Shown piece after piece: positions 31,675 through 40,520 of a stretch of 64,000 nucleotides of DNA. The position numbers and the translations under genes are program-made. The DNA is taken from assembly GCF_947495145.1 (NCBI RefSeq), contig NZ_CANLXP010000007.1, positions 108,429-172,428 on the forward strand, given 5' to 3'. The notes below the pieces were generated by a model. The model was not told the DNA's origin. It saw only the letters and a list, made by a program, of their open reading frames with translations, and did not search any database. The number at the start of each line of letters is the position of its first letter. Position 1 is the stretch's first letter. The stretch comes from an uncultured Arthrobacter sp. (lineage in GTDB: Bacteria; Actinomycetota; Actinomycetes; Actinomycetales; Micrococcaceae).

Positions 31675-32792
31675 CGCCGGCCGGATCACGGCGTGGAACC
31701 TCCTCCTGGGACGAGTCGGACGTCCGGATCCGACCGAACAAGAAGGGTTCCCGTCCCCGTACGAAGGACCGCCCGGCCCACGAAGACGCCGTGACCGGCC
31801 GTATCATCACGGTCGACCGCGGACGGTATACCGCCGTGGTGGATGAGGACACCGACGCCGAACGCGTTGTCATTGCCGCCCGCGCACGTGAGCTGCGTCG
31901 CTCCCCCGTCGTGGCCGGAGACCTCGTGGCCCTGGTGGGCGACGTGAGCGGGGAACCGGATACGCTAGCGCGGCTGGTCCGCATCCAGGAACGGCATACC
32001 CTCCTGCGCCGGAGCGCTGATGACACTGATCCGGTGGAGCGTGCGGTGGTCGCCAACGCGGACCAGCTGGTAATCGTCGTGGCGGCGGCGAACCCGGAGC
32101 CCCGTACCGGATTCATTGACCGCGCACTGGTGGCCGCGTACGACGCCGGCATCCAGCCGCTGCTCTGCGTCACCAAGGCTGACCTGAAAAGCCCGTCAGA
32201 GCTGTTGGCCAACTATGAGCACCTCGACCTGCACATCATCACGAGCCAGACCGCATCCACGCCGGACGCGGTGGAAACGACCTCCGACAGCGGAGCATCC
32301 GCCCTCCTTGCCCCCGGTGCGGTCGCTCAGCTGAAAGCTCTTTTGGATGGTCAGGTAAGCGTTCTGCTCGGTCACTCCGGAGTGGGCAAGTCGACGCTGG
32401 TGAACGCACTCACTGGTGCCAATCGCGCCACGGGCGGCGTGAACGCCGTGACTGGACGCGGACGGCATACGTCGTCGTCCGCCTATGCGCTGAAAGCTGC
32501 AGACTCAGCACCGGGTACCTGGATTATCGACACGCCCGGCATCCGTTCCTTTGGCCTTGCCCATGTCGACGCCGACCGCATCCTCGCTGCCTTCCCGGAC
32601 CTCGCACCCGGAACCGACGAATGCGCACGCGGGTGCCGGCACGACGGCGCGGCCGTCAACTGCGGGCTGGACGGCTGGGTTGCGGCCGGAGCCGCCGGCG
32701 AGTCAGGGCCCGTGCGTCTTGCGTCCCTTCGCCGGCTTCTGGATGCGGGAATCGAGCCGGCGCAGAGCGGGAAGGAACTGGGTCTGCAATAG
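31671..32792 (+). CDS. rsgA: Ribosome small subunit-dependent GTPase RsgA
   Basis: A 373-residue circularly permuted GTPase: an N-terminal OB-fold (about 40-110), then G4 TKAD, G1 GHSGVGKS, G3 DTPG in permuted order, and a C-terminal zinc knuckle (CARGCRHDGAAVNC, with Cys/His ligands). It checks late 30S assembly. It starts with GTG overlapping the aroA stop. The first 40 residues are basic and disordered, typical of actinobacterial members. Confidence 0.92.
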   Translation: MTPAGSRRGTSSWDESDVRIRPNKKGSRPRTKDRPAHEDAVTGRIITVDRGRYTAVVDEDTDAERVVIAARARELRRSPVVAGDLVALVGDVSGEPDTLARLVRIQERHTLLRRSADDTDPVERAVVANADQLVIVVAAANPEPRTGFIDRALVAAYDAGIQPLLCVTKADLKSPSELLANYEHLDLHIITSQTASTPDAVETTSDSGASALLAPGAVAQLKALLDGQVSVLLGHSGVGKSTLVNALTGANRATGGVNAVTGRGRHTSSSAYALKAADSAPGTWIIDTPGIRSFGLAHVDADRILAAFPDLAPGTDECARGCRHDGAAVNCGLDGWVAAGAAGESGPVRLASLRRLLDAGIEPAQSGKELGLQ

Positions 32793-32820
32793 CGGATGCG
32801 ACTTACCGCCGATTGCCTGC

Positions 32821-32965
32821 TAGAGTGGACGTAGTTGTTGTGTTGCGCACGAATGTTAAGCCTTGATTTCTCTCCGGAGTTCGAAAGCTTTTTTTGCAGG
32901 CGAAATGAACACCGCGACGGGAACCCCGAAGTACGGGGGGATCCTCACACTCAAGGAATAAAAAA
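32821..32965 (+). promoter_or_regulatory. Promoter and long 5' leader of cspA
   Basis: A -10-like TAGAGT (32821-32826) lies 139 bases before the cspA ATG. The leader holds a run of T (AGCTTTTTTTGC) and a late purine stretch AAGGAATAAAAAA as ribosome site. Long leaders are usual for cold-shock genes and may fold differently with temperature; no conserved cold box could be verified by eye. Confidence 0.45.
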
Positions 32966-33169
32966 ATGGCAACAGGTACAGTCAAGTGGTTCAACGCTGA
33001 AAAGGGCTTTGGATTCATCGCTCCTGACGACGGTGGCGCTGACGTCTTCGCTCACTTCTCCGCAATCAACTCCGGCGGCTTCCGCTCGCTCGAGGAGAAC
33101 CAGAAGGTCAGCTTCGAGACCACCCAGGGCCCCAAGGGCCCCCAGGCTGAGAACATCTCCGTTCTCTAA
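32966..33169 (+). CDS. cspA: Cold-shock protein, CspA family
   Basis: A 67-residue single cold-shock domain. The RNP1 motif KGFGFIA and RNP2 motif VFAHFSAI are intact, with the opening [14 protein letters not shown]. It binds single-stranded RNA/DNA as an RNA chaperone in the cytosol. The gene is monocistronic, with a long leader and a 15-bp terminator 31 bp past the stop. Confidence 0.95.
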   Translation: MATGTVKWFNAEKGFGFIAPDDGGADVFAHFSAINSGGFRSLEENQKVSFETTQGPKGPQAENISVL

Positions 33170-33200
33170 GTCTCAAGTCTTTAAGCCTTAGCGCTTACAG

Positions 33201-33235
33201 AGAAGGGACATCGGCTCAACGCCGATGTCCCTTCT
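33201..33235 (+). terminator. Intrinsic terminator of cspA
   Basis: AGAAGGGACATCGGC (33201-33215) and GCCGATGTCCCTTCT (33221-33235) form a perfect 15-bp stem with loop TCAAC, followed by TGTGTTT. Confidence 0.9.
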
Positions 33236-33340
33236 TGTGTTTAAGGATCCAGCTTGCGCCGATCGGTCTCATTTGACGCCGAGCGCGTCCCCTCCCAGGC
33301 CTCCCGCATCTGCCCGTCCTGACGAGATAGGTTGAAGGGT

Positions 33341-34165
33341 ATGAACCTCCAGAGCTACAACGATGACCTCCGCCTTGCCCATGTAATGGCCGACTCCGTG
33401 GACGACCAGACCATGTCCAGGTTCAAGGCGCTGGATCTGGCGGTTGAAACCAAGCCTGACTTCACACCCGTGACCGATGCCGACAAGTCAGCTGAAGAGG
33501 CAATCCGCGGGCAGCTCTCGCGCGCTCGTCCGCGCGATGCCGTGCTCGGTGAAGAATTCGGAAGCAGCGGCGCCGGCTCCCGGCGGTGGATCATCGACCC
33601 GATCGACGGCACGAAGAACTTCGTGCGCGGCGTACCCGTGTGGGCCACGCTCATTGCGCTCGTGGATGAGGGGCGCCCCGTCGTCGGGGTCGTCAGCGCA
33701 CCCGCCCTGGGGAAACGCTGGTGGGCCGCTACCGGAACGGGTGCGTTCACCGGCAAATCACTGGCCGCCGCAACCCGGCTGCGCGTTTCGAGCGTGTCCC
33801 GCCTCGAAGATGCATCCCTCTCCTACTCCAGCCTGTCCGGGTGGAAGGAACGCGGCAACCTCGATGAGTTCGTGTCCCTCACCGACTCCGTTTGGCGCAC
33901 ACGAGCCTACGGCGATTTCTGGTCCTACTGCCTTGTTGCTGAGGGTGCCGTGGACATCGCTTGCGAACCGGAGCTCAATCTGTACGACATGGCAGCGCTG
34001 GTACCGATAGTCACGGAGGCCGGAGGCCGGTTCACCTCTCTCGAAGGGGCAGATGGGCCGTTCGGCGGCAACGCCCTGGCAACCAACAGCACACTGCACA
34101 ACGACGTTCTGAAGATGCTCAACCCGTCACTTGACGACTTGCTGCAGGAAGGAACGGGAACCTGA
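33341..34165 (+). CDS. hisN: Histidinol-phosphatase, inositol monophosphatase fold
   Basis: A 274-residue IMPase-family enzyme. Metal-binding motifs are [18 protein letters not shown] (DPIDGT) and the late [15 protein letters not shown]. The phrase [17 protein letters not shown] is characteristic of actinobacterial HisN, which removes phosphate from histidinol phosphate with Mg; inositol phosphatase activity is the alternative. ATG 33341 was preferred to TTG 33332 for the better codon and an adjacent GAAGG. Confidence 0.85.
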   Translation: MNLQSYNDDLRLAHVMADSVDDQTMSRFKALDLAVETKPDFTPVTDADKSAEEAIRGQLSRARPRDAVLGEEFGSSGAGSRRWIIDPIDGTKNFVRGVPVWATLIALVDEGRPVVGVVSAPALGKRWWAATGTGAFTGKSLAAATRLRVSSVSRLEDASLSYSSLSGWKERGNLDEFVSLTDSVWRTRAYGDFWSYCLVAEGAVDIACEPELNLYDMAALVPIVTEAGGRFTSLEGADGPFGGNALATNSTLHNDVLKMLNPSLDDLLQEGTGT

Positions 34166-34221
34166 GGACTGTTGCGTAACAAAGCAGGCGGATAAGTCCG
34201 GGCTGTCCTATTCTGGACTCC

Positions 34222-34312
34222 TAGGTCACGAGTGCCAGCGCTAAACCCCGGTTTGCTGGCCGGCAACCCTCCTTCCGCGGTGGGGTGCCCCGGGTGACGA
34301 CCAGGCCGGACC
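34222..34312 (+). ncRNA. SAM-IV riboswitch
   Basis: The segment reads GGTCACGAGTGCCAGCG, then an imperfect stem AAACCCCGGTTTGCTGGC, CGGCAACCCTCC, CGCGGTGGGGTGCC and GGGTGACGACC. These follow in order the core of the actinobacterial SAM-IV aptamer, including GCCGGCAACC and GGTGGGGTGCC. GGTC (34224-34227) can close with GACC (34299-34302). A -10-like TATTCT at 34209-34214 would start transcription at its first base. Downstream GGGACC/GGTCCC (34333-34354) may form the expression platform before the gene start. Confidence 0.85.
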
Positions 34313-34377
34313 GGATGTGGTTCGGCAAGCGCGGGACCTCCCTCGGCGGGTCCCAAAAGACCACTGTGGGGTTTCCC

Positions 34378-35733
34378 TTGAGCAATGCGATTCTTGATCA
34401 CCTGGAACTGTCCGCTGCGCCGCTGGCTGCCGTACTTGGCGCTGAACTGCAGGCACCGCTGATTGATGGCACCACGGCCCGTTACGTGAACCTGGACTAC
34501 GCGGCATCAACGCCGGCGCTGCAGCAGGTCAATGACTACGTGCAAGGCGTGTTGCCCTACTACGCCAGCGTGCATCGGGGCGCAGGGTACGCGTCACAGA
34601 TTTCGACGTCCCTCTACGAGAATGCGCGCACAACGGTGCGGACGTTCGTCGGGGGGCGGGAAGATGATGCAGTTATTTTCACCCGCAACACCACCGATGC
34701 GCTGAACCTGCTGGCCGGCTGCCTACCGGAGGACGGCGAGGTCCTGTACCTCGATCTTGAACACCACGCCAACCTCCTGCCCTGGCTGCGGCGCCCGCAT
34801 CGCGGAATCGTCGCCTGTGACACGATTGAGGCAACGCTCGCTGCTGTGGAGGAGGAACTGTCCTCCGGCACGATCAGCCTTCTCGCTGTCACCGGTGCCT
34901 CGAACGTGACCGGAGAGGTGCTGCCGGTTGCCCGGTTAGCGGCTGCCGCGCACGCCCACGGCGCGCGAATTGCCGTTGATGCAGCGCAGCTCGCACCCCA
35001 CCGACGGATCAACCTGGTGCGTGACGGCATTGACTACGTAGCGTTCTCCGGCCACAAGCTGTATGCGCCATTCGGAGCAGGTGCCCTTGTGGGCAGGACC
35101 GACTGGCTCGACGCGGGAGTTCCGCACCTTGCCGGCGGCGGCGCGGTGAAAGCGGTGAAGGTGGATTCGGTCGTGTGGACAACCGGACCTGCCCGTCACG
35201 AGGGCGGTTCCCCGAATGTCCTTGGTGCAGCGGCGTTGGCGCACGCAACGGAGGTCATCGCAGGCCTGGACGGGGAGGACTGGCTGAGGCACGAGTCCGA
35301 TCTGCGGCAGGCGCTTGTGGCGGGACTTTCGCATCTTCCCGGCATCACCGTTCACCGCATCTTCTCGGACAGCGCCGACGCAATCGGCGTAGTGAATTTC
35401 TCAGTTCACGGTTACGACGCCGGTCTTGTCGCCGCCTACCTGTCCGCCGAGCACGGCGTGGGCTTACGTGATGGGAAGTTCTGCGCCCATCCGCTGCTGA
35501 AGCGCCTTGGCTTGCCTTCGGGATCGCTGAGGGCAAGTTTCGGGCTCGGTTCGAGGCAGGATGACGTCGACCGGCTGCTGACCGGCCTCACCTCGCTCCT
35601 TCGCGATGGCCTGGGCGCCGACTATGTGGTTGATACCGGGCGCTGGGTACCCGCCGTCGAAACCCGTGCCTTCCCTGACTGGGCTCCGCACACTCCTGGA
35701 ACGGCCGGCGCAGCTCCCTGCACAACCGACTGA
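34378..35733 (+). CDS. Class V aminotransferase, cysteine desulfurase-like (SufS/CsdA type)
   Basis: A PLP enzyme of about 451 residues. YVNLDYAASTPAL opens the fold. EHHANLLPW, the Schiff-base motif SGHKLYAPFG and GGSPNVLG follow. Near the C-terminus DGKFCAHPLL carries a Cys in the place of the persulfide Cys of SufS (HCAxP). It should release sulfur from cysteine or a related thiol compound. The SAM-IV riboswitch upstream places it in methionine/SAM-sensitive sulfur metabolism. The riboswitch forbids the far-upstream starts; TTG 34378 is my best guess, with GTG 34366 as alternative. Confidence 0.8.
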   Translation: MSNAILDHLELSAAPLAAVLGAELQAPLIDGTTARYVNLDYAASTPALQQVNDYVQGVLPYYASVHRGAGYASQISTSLYENARTTVRTFVGGREDDAVIFTRNTTDALNLLAGCLPEDGEVLYLDLEHHANLLPWLRRPHRGIVACDTIEATLAAVEEELSSGTISLLAVTGASNVTGEVLPVARLAAAAHAHGARIAVDAAQLAPHRRINLVRDGIDYVAFSGHKLYAPFGAGALVGRTDWLDAGVPHLAGGGAVKAVKVDSVVWTTGPARHEGGSPNVLGAAALAHATEVIAGLDGEDWLRHESDLRQALVAGLSHLPGITVHRIFSDSADAIGVVNFSVHGYDAGLVAAYLSAEHGVGLRDGKFCAHPLLKRLGLPSGSLRASFGLGSRQDDVDRLLTGLTSLLRDGLGADYVVDTGRWVPAVETRAFPDWAPHTPGTAGAAPCTTD

Positions 35734-35840
35734 CAATGCATGCTCCCTGAGCATGCCGAGAGCGGCTCCTGACCGGGATGCCACCAGCCGGGATGATCTA
35801 ATTGATGGGTCCCCTACCCAACTCATCAGGAGCTGCCGCC

Positions 35841-36599
35841 ATGGGCACTGGAGGTCCACGCCTCGCGGAGCATCGCCGTCGTGAATTGGCGCGAGGCTAC
35901 CTGCAGGACGGCGAGCGCTATGAGCGCGTCCGTCCGGGGTACCCGCTCGAGTGCGTGGAGTGGCTGATCCCGCCCCGGGCACGGCGGGCAGCCGACGTCG
36001 GCGCCGGCACCGGGAAGTTCACCCGTGAGCTCGTCCAGCGCTGCCCGCAGGTCACGGCGGTGGACCCGTCCCAGGACATGCTCTCGGTGCTCACGGAGCA
36101 CCTTCCGGGAGTTGACTGTGTCCTTGGTACAGCGGAAGCCTCCGGACTCCCAACTGCCAGCTTTGACCTCGTCACTCTTGCCCAGGCATGGCACTGGTGT
36201 GATCCTGCCGAGACGAGCGCGGAAGCAGCGCGCATCCTCGTTTCCGGAGGGGTTTTAGGCCTTGTCTGGAACCAGCTGGACGTAAGTTCGCCGTGGGTAC
36301 ACCGGCTCTCACGCATCATGCATGCGGGTGACGTTTTCCGGCCGGACTATCGGCCCTCGCTCGGATCGTGGTTCTCGAAGCCGGAGCCGAAGGTAGTCGC
36401 CTGGACGCAGTCCCTTCCGGTTGCGGACATCGTGGAACTCGCCCGGTCCCGCAGCTACTATCAGAACGCATCCGCAAGCGTCCGCGCCAAAGTCGAGGCG
36501 AACCTGCTCTGGTACCTCCACGACTACCTCGGGCACGAATCAGGCGCCGTGATCCAATTGCCGTACCTGACCTACTGCTGGCGGGCCACCCGCCTTTAG
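35841..36599 (+). CDS. Class I SAM-dependent methyltransferase
   Basis: A 252-residue methyltransferase of the methyltransferase-11 type. Motif I is ADVGAGTGKFT (SAM glycine loop), then VTAVDPSQDML (acidic ribose ligand), and FDLVTLAQAWHWCDP as motif IV. It resembles the family of putative ubiquinone/sterol-type methyltransferases with the AxAWHW motif; the substrate is unknown. The start is ATG 35841 after AGGAG. It lies 107 bp after the riboswitch-controlled gene on the same strand, without an obvious terminator between. Confidence 0.82.
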   Translation: MGTGGPRLAEHRRRELARGYLQDGERYERVRPGYPLECVEWLIPPRARRAADVGAGTGKFTRELVQRCPQVTAVDPSQDMLSVLTEHLPGVDCVLGTAEASGLPTASFDLVTLAQAWHWCDPAETSAEAARILVSGGVLGLVWNQLDVSSPWVHRLSRIMHAGDVFRPDYRPSLGSWFSKPEPKVVAWTQSLPVADIVELARSRSYYQNASASVRAKVEANLLWYLHDYLGHESGAVIQLPYLTYCWRATRL

Positions 36600-36611
36600 T
36601 TCTGCCCGCTC

Positions 36612-36776
36612 TTAGTCCTGCCCGGAGTTCCCGGACGTGTCAGGCCCGGAATCGGCGCCCTCCGCCGGGTCCTGGGAGTGGATTCCGGTGTCCGCAGGGT
36701 TCCTGGACCGGTCCCCTTCCGCCGGTTGCTCGGTATGCTCCCGCGGCTCTTCCTCGTACTGTGATTCTTCGGTCAT
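36612..36776 (-). CDS. Small acidic disordered protein
   Basis: A 54-residue frame starting ATG 36776, preceded by AAAGG. It begins MTEESQYEEEPREHTEQ and is rich in Glu, Asp, Pro and Ser throughout, with no hydrophobic core, so probably disordered. Codon use has the high GC third positions of the genome. No family is recognised. It is followed on the complementary strand by the methyltransferase end. Confidence 0.45.
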   Translation of the reverse strand: MTEESQYEEEPREHTEQPAEGDRSRNPADTGIHSQDPAEGADSGPDTSGNSGQD

Positions 36777-36820
36777 CTCCGGCACCTTTCCGATTGCTGA
36801 TCCTGCATGCCTCTTGCGGC

Positions 36821-37138
36821 TTAATGCCCGCTCCAGCCATCGCCTTCCGTGTATTCCGCGATGAGTTTGCCGGCACCGACCCGATTGGAGTTGTCGCCAT
36901 CTTCATACAGCTTCGCCCGGGAGGCTTTGCTGTGCCCGATGATTTCCTCGGCCGCTCTTCGGGCCTCATCAAAGGAGGAGCCGAAAACGCCGCTTCGGAT
37001 CGGAAGGTCCTTCGCATGCACCACGGGTGCATCAGTTTCACTGAGCGGAACCGTATAGCCGGATTCCTGGTCGCTGACCGGAATCTCGATCCGTTCATCA
37101 TCAGTAGCCGGCACGGTGTATTCAACGTAGTAAGCCAT
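36821..37138 (-). CDS. Conserved-looking hypothetical protein
   Basis: A 105-residue soluble protein starting at ATG 37138 (MAYYVEYTVPATDDERIEIPV), chosen over ATG 37153 for its GGTGG site. It has alternating strand-like segments, then a helix DEARRAAEEIIGHSKASRAKLYED. It has the feel of a small actinobacterial protein of unknown function; no motif is recognised. It is divergent from the manganese operon 100 bp away. Confidence 0.55.
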   Translation of the reverse strand: MAYYVEYTVPATDDERIEIPVSDQESGYTVPLSETDAPVVHAKDLPIRSGVFGSSFDEARRAAEEIIGHSKASRAKLYEDGDNSNRVGAGKLIAEYTEGDGWSGH

Positions 37139-37228
37139 GTTGCCACCATGCACCGTGGGGCGCGTCGCTGTCGAGGGTGACGGGCAGGCTCCGAGCGCAT
37201 TGCTGGCGGTCCCATCGCTGCTGCGGTA

Positions 37229-37248
37229 AATTTAGGTATGCCGAAATT
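37229..37248. promoter_or_regulatory. DtxR/MntR-type operator overlapping the start of the Mn transport operon
   Basis: AATTTAGGTATGCCGAAATT (20 bp) has symmetric arms AATTT-N-GG-N-AT-N-CC-N-AAATT. The start codon ATG (37238-37240) is in its centre. TAAATT at 37227-37232 could be the -10 element, placing transcription start at or next to the ATG. The mntR gene at the far end of the same operon makes it the likely ligand, with repression when Mn is ample. Confidence 0.65.
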
Positions 37249-38149
37249 CTGGATTGCGGCGTGCCTCATTCTTTGCCTGACAGTGATCTCCGGATGCGGC
37301 ATACCATCGACTGCACGCACCGCAGCTCACGCGGATCCCCGCCCCGTCGTGCTGACAACATTCTCGGTCCTCGCGGACCTCACCAGGACAGTCGCCGGTG
37401 ACCATATCCGGGTCGAATCTATCACCAAGGTGGGAACCGAAATTCACGGCTATGAGCCGACGCCCTCCGATCTTGTCAGGGCGCAGGATGCTGACCTGAT
37501 CCTCGACAACGGTCTCGGCCTGGAGCGCTGGTTTGAGCGTTTCGTGCTGTCCGTCGACGCGCCGCACGTGGTTCTTTCCGAGGGCGTTGAGCCGGTTGAC
37601 ATCCGCTCCGGCGATTACCAGGGCCTGCCCAACCCCCATGCATGGATGTCCCCCAAGGCCGCGCAAATCTATGTCGACAACATCAGCGCAGCGCTCTCGG
37701 ATTTGGATCCGGCCAACTCCCGTGAGTACGCAGCGAACGGCGCCGCGTTGAAGCAGGAACTCCAGATTCTCCTGACCGAGCTGCAGGCTGCGTTCGGAGC
37801 GAGCTCGGCAACGCCCGCTCTTGTCACCTGTGAAGGAGCGTTCTCCTATCTCGCGCGGGACGCTGGTCTGGAAGAGGCGTTCATCTGGCCGGTCAACTCA
37901 GACAGCGAAGGCACCCCGCGGCAGATCAAGGACGTCATCGCGTTCGTCGAGAAACACGATGTGCCGACTGTCTTCTGCGAATCCACAGTGAATCCCTCTG
38001 CCCAGCAGCAGGTTGCACGCAGCACAGGCGCCGAGTTGGCCGGCCCACTCTACGTGGACTCGCTATCGGAAACGGCCGGACCGGTTCCCACGTTCCTCGA
38101 CCTGCTGCGGCATGACATCAACATCATCGTCGAAGGACTGGCCTCATGA
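37238..38149 (+). CDS. Manganese/metal ABC transporter substrate-binding lipoprotein
   Basis: A 303-residue cluster A-I binding protein. Signal peptide with lipobox ISGC (Cys20). Metal ligands are expected from EIHGYEPTPSD (His), LPNPHAWMSP (His), CEGAFSYL (Glu) and the late DSLSE (Asp). There is no His-rich loop, which favours Mn or Fe over Zn and contrasts with ZnuA earlier in the window. No ribosome site precedes the ATG, so the mRNA is probably leaderless. It overlaps the ATPase gene by 4 bp. Confidence 0.88.
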   Translation: MPKFWIAACLILCLTVISGCGIPSTARTAAHADPRPVVLTTFSVLADLTRTVAGDHIRVESITKVGTEIHGYEPTPSDLVRAQDADLILDNGLGLERWFERFVLSVDAPHVVLSEGVEPVDIRSGDYQGLPNPHAWMSPKAAQIYVDNISAALSDLDPANSREYAANGAALKQELQILLTELQAAFGASSATPALVTCEGAFSYLARDAGLEEAFIWPVNSDSEGTPRQIKDVIAFVEKHDVPTVFCESTVNPSAQQQVARSTGAELAGPLYVDSLSETAGPVPTFLDLLRHDINIIVEGLAS

Positions 38150-38916
38150 CCCTGACCACCACTACTGAACCGGCAATCGCCGTCGAGGGTTTAAGCGTTT
38201 CCTACGGGGAGGTTACCGCCGTCGACGATGTGAGCTTCAGGCTGCACCGTGCGCAGGTGTGCGGTCTGATCGGCGTGAACGGCTCAGGTAAATCAACACT
38301 GTTCAAGTGCCTGATGGGGCTCGTCACCGCCCAGCAGGGATCCCTCTCGCTCTTCGGCCTGACGTCCACGGCGGCCCGGAAGGGCAAGCTCGTGGCGTAT
38401 GTGCCGCAGTCCGAAGACGTGGACTGGAACTTCCCGGTGTCTGTTGGAGATGTCGTCATGATGGGTCGGTACGCGCATATGGGTCCACTGCGGCACCCAA
38501 CGCGTGCGGATCGTGCCGCGGTGGATGAGGCGCTGGAACGGGTGGGCCTCACGCAACTGCGGAACAGGCAGGTAGGGGAACTTTCCGGCGGCCAGAGAAA
38601 ACGTGCTTTCGTTGCGCGGGGAATTGCCCAGAACGCCCAGCTCCTTCTACTTGATGAGCCGTTCGCTGGAGTGGACAAGACCAGCGAGGCCACAATCGTC
38701 GAACTCCTTCACGATCTGAAAGATGAAGGGCGAACCATTCTGGTGTCCACCCACGATCTCGCGGGCCTCCCCCAGCTGTGTGACCGGGCGATCCTGCTGC
38801 ACCAGCGCATCCTTGCCGAAGGAACGCCCGATGATGTGCTGACCCATGCCAACCTGGCGCGGGCGTTTGGGCCGGCAGGGACCGCTGCCGCCACTTCGAC
38901 AGAACCGGGCGCATAG
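38146..38916 (+). CDS. Manganese/metal ABC transporter ATP-binding protein
   Basis: A 256-residue ATPase with Walker A GVNGSGKS, Q-loop VPQSEDVDW (the PQ-x-x-x-VDWxFP form typical of Mn/Zn ATPases), signature LSGGQRKR, Walker B LLLLDEP and the switch His in STHDL. It energises the permease encoded next. It overlaps the lipoprotein gene by ATGA, and its TAG shares a base with the permease GTG. Confidence 0.92.
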   Translation: MTLTTTTEPAIAVEGLSVSYGEVTAVDDVSFRLHRAQVCGLIGVNGSGKSTLFKCLMGLVTAQQGSLSLFGLTSTAARKGKLVAYVPQSEDVDWNFPVSVGDVVMMGRYAHMGPLRHPTRADRAAVDEALERVGLTQLRNRQVGELSGGQRKRAFVARGIAQNAQLLLLDEPFAGVDKTSEATIVELLHDLKDEGRTILVSTHDLAGLPQLCDRAILLHQRILAEGTPDDVLTHANLARAFGPAGTAAATSTEPGA

Positions 38917-39793
38917 TGGACCCCGTCACATTTCTCCTCGAGCCGCTGCAGTACGGTTTCCTGACCCGAGCGCTGCTGGTTACCCTGGCGGCCGCCGTCG
39001 TGGCTTCGGTATTGTCCTGCTGGCTCATTCTGATGGGCTGGTCGCTGATGGGTGACGCCGTCTCACACGCAGTACTGCCCGGGGTGGCGATCGCCTACAT
39101 CGTCGGTGTCCCGTTCTCGATCGGCGCTTTCATCTTCGGAGCGGGAGCCGTGGCACTGATCGGTGCCGTGAAGTCGACAACCAAGCTGAAGTCCGACACG
39201 GTGATCGGCGTGGTGTTCACAGCACTCTTCGCGGTGGGCCTGGCAATCATCTCAAGAACGCCATCACAGGTTGACCTGATGCACATCCTCTTCGGTACGT
39301 CCTCGGGGTGACGGACGGTGAACTCTGGCAGGTCTTGATCCTTGGGACGCTGACACTCGTGATCCTGCTGATCAAGAGGCGGGACCTTACGTTGCTCGCC
39401 TTCGACCGCACGCATGCGCATGTCATCGGGTTGAACACCAGGGCGCTGGGTGCGCTTCTGTTGGGATTGCTCGCCCTCAGCGTGGTGGTGGGGCTGCAGG
39501 CGGTCGGCATCATCCTCGTGGTGGCAATGCTCATCACACCAGGCGCAACCGCTTTCCTGCTGACCCGCAGTTTCGACCGCATGCTGGTGCTCGCTGTCCT
39601 GATCACATCGACCGCTGCTGTCTCCGGCATCTACGCGAGTTACTACCTCGACATCTCTACCGGAGCATCAGTGGTGCTTGCCCAGGCGCTCGCCTTCGCC
39701 GTTGCGTACGTCGCGGCTCCGCGAACCGGCCTCGTAGCTCAGCTGCGAAAACGACGACGACGGGGCGCTTCCCCTGTTGGGCAGGCTGCCTGA
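38916..39793 (+). pseudogene. Metal ABC transporter permease, interrupted by a frameshift
   Basis: One ABC-3 permease of about 290 residues is split into two frames. Codons from GTG 38916 give 131 residues ending DLMHILFGTSSG and stop at TGA 39309-39311. The second frame, from GTG 39308 to 39793, continues with VTDGELWQVLILGTL, exactly what should follow. Restoring one G in the GGGG run at 39305-39308 rejoins them. It could be a sequencing or assembly error, a true mutation, or a -1 slip on TCGGGGTGA; the GTGA overlap also allows coupled translation of two halves. All other genes of the operon are intact. Confidence 0.75.
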
Positions 39794-39794
39794 C

Positions 39795-40520
39795 ATGGCT
39801 GCAAGAACACACCCTCCTGGCAGCGATTCCTCCAGCGTCCAGGACTACGTGAAAACAATTTATTCGCTTTCGGAATGGCGCACCGAGCCCGTGACATCGT
39901 CGCGGTTGGCAGCGCGGCTGTCGGTTGCCAACTCCTCGGTCTCCGAAATGATCCGGAAGCTGGCCGAGCTCGGGCTGGTCGCCCATAAACCCTATCGGCC
40001 GGTTGAGCTCACCGCTGAAGGCCGACGTCTTGCCCTGGCCATGGTGAGGCGGCACCGGTTGCTCGAGACGTTCCTGGTCCAGGACCTGGGTTACCGCTGG
40101 GATGAGGTTCACGACGAGGCCGAGGTCCTCGAGCACACTGTCTCCGACACCTTCATTGACCGACTGGATGCCCGGCTGGGTTTCCCCTCGGCCGACCCGC
40201 ACGGAGATCCGATCCCTACCCCGGAGGGTGCGATCACCCTCCCGGATGCGCGCCCTTTGGACAGCTTCGACGACGGGCATGCAGGACGGGTTACCCGGAT
40301 CAGCGACGAAGATCCGCAGCTGCTGAGGTTCCTGGCGGCCGAAGACATCGGTCTTGGTTCGGTGGTGACTGTGCTGGCACGCATTCCATTCGGAGGTCCC
40401 CTGCAGACGCGCATCGACACCGGGGCCGGCCCCCGGGACTTCAGCTTCGGCGACGAACTCGCGCGGTCCATCTGGGTGGAATCGGTGGGAGAACATGCCG
40501 GCTGTAGCTTGGTGCCATGA
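39795..40520 (+). CDS. mntR: DtxR-family metal-dependent regulator (MntR-like)
   Basis: A 241-residue three-domain DtxR protein. It has an N-terminal winged helix (QDYVKTIYSL ... SVSEMIRKLAELGLV), a dimerisation/metal domain (RRHRLLETFL, WDEVHDEAEVLEHTVSD with His/Glu ligands) and a C-terminal SH3-like FeoA domain (about 155-235). ATG 39795 was taken, not TTG 39777. Its place at the end of the transport operon indicates MntR function, repressing the operon with Mn(II) through the palindrome at 37229. Confidence 0.88.
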   Translation: MAARTHPPGSDSSSVQDYVKTIYSLSEWRTEPVTSSRLAARLSVANSSVSEMIRKLAELGLVAHKPYRPVELTAEGRRLALAMVRRHRLLETFLVQDLGYRWDEVHDEAEVLEHTVSDTFIDRLDARLGFPSADPHGDPIPTPEGAITLPDARPLDSFDDGHAGRVTRISDEDPQLLRFLAAEDIGLGSVVTVLARIPFGGPLQTRIDTGAGPRDFSFGDELARSIWVESVGEHAGCSLVP

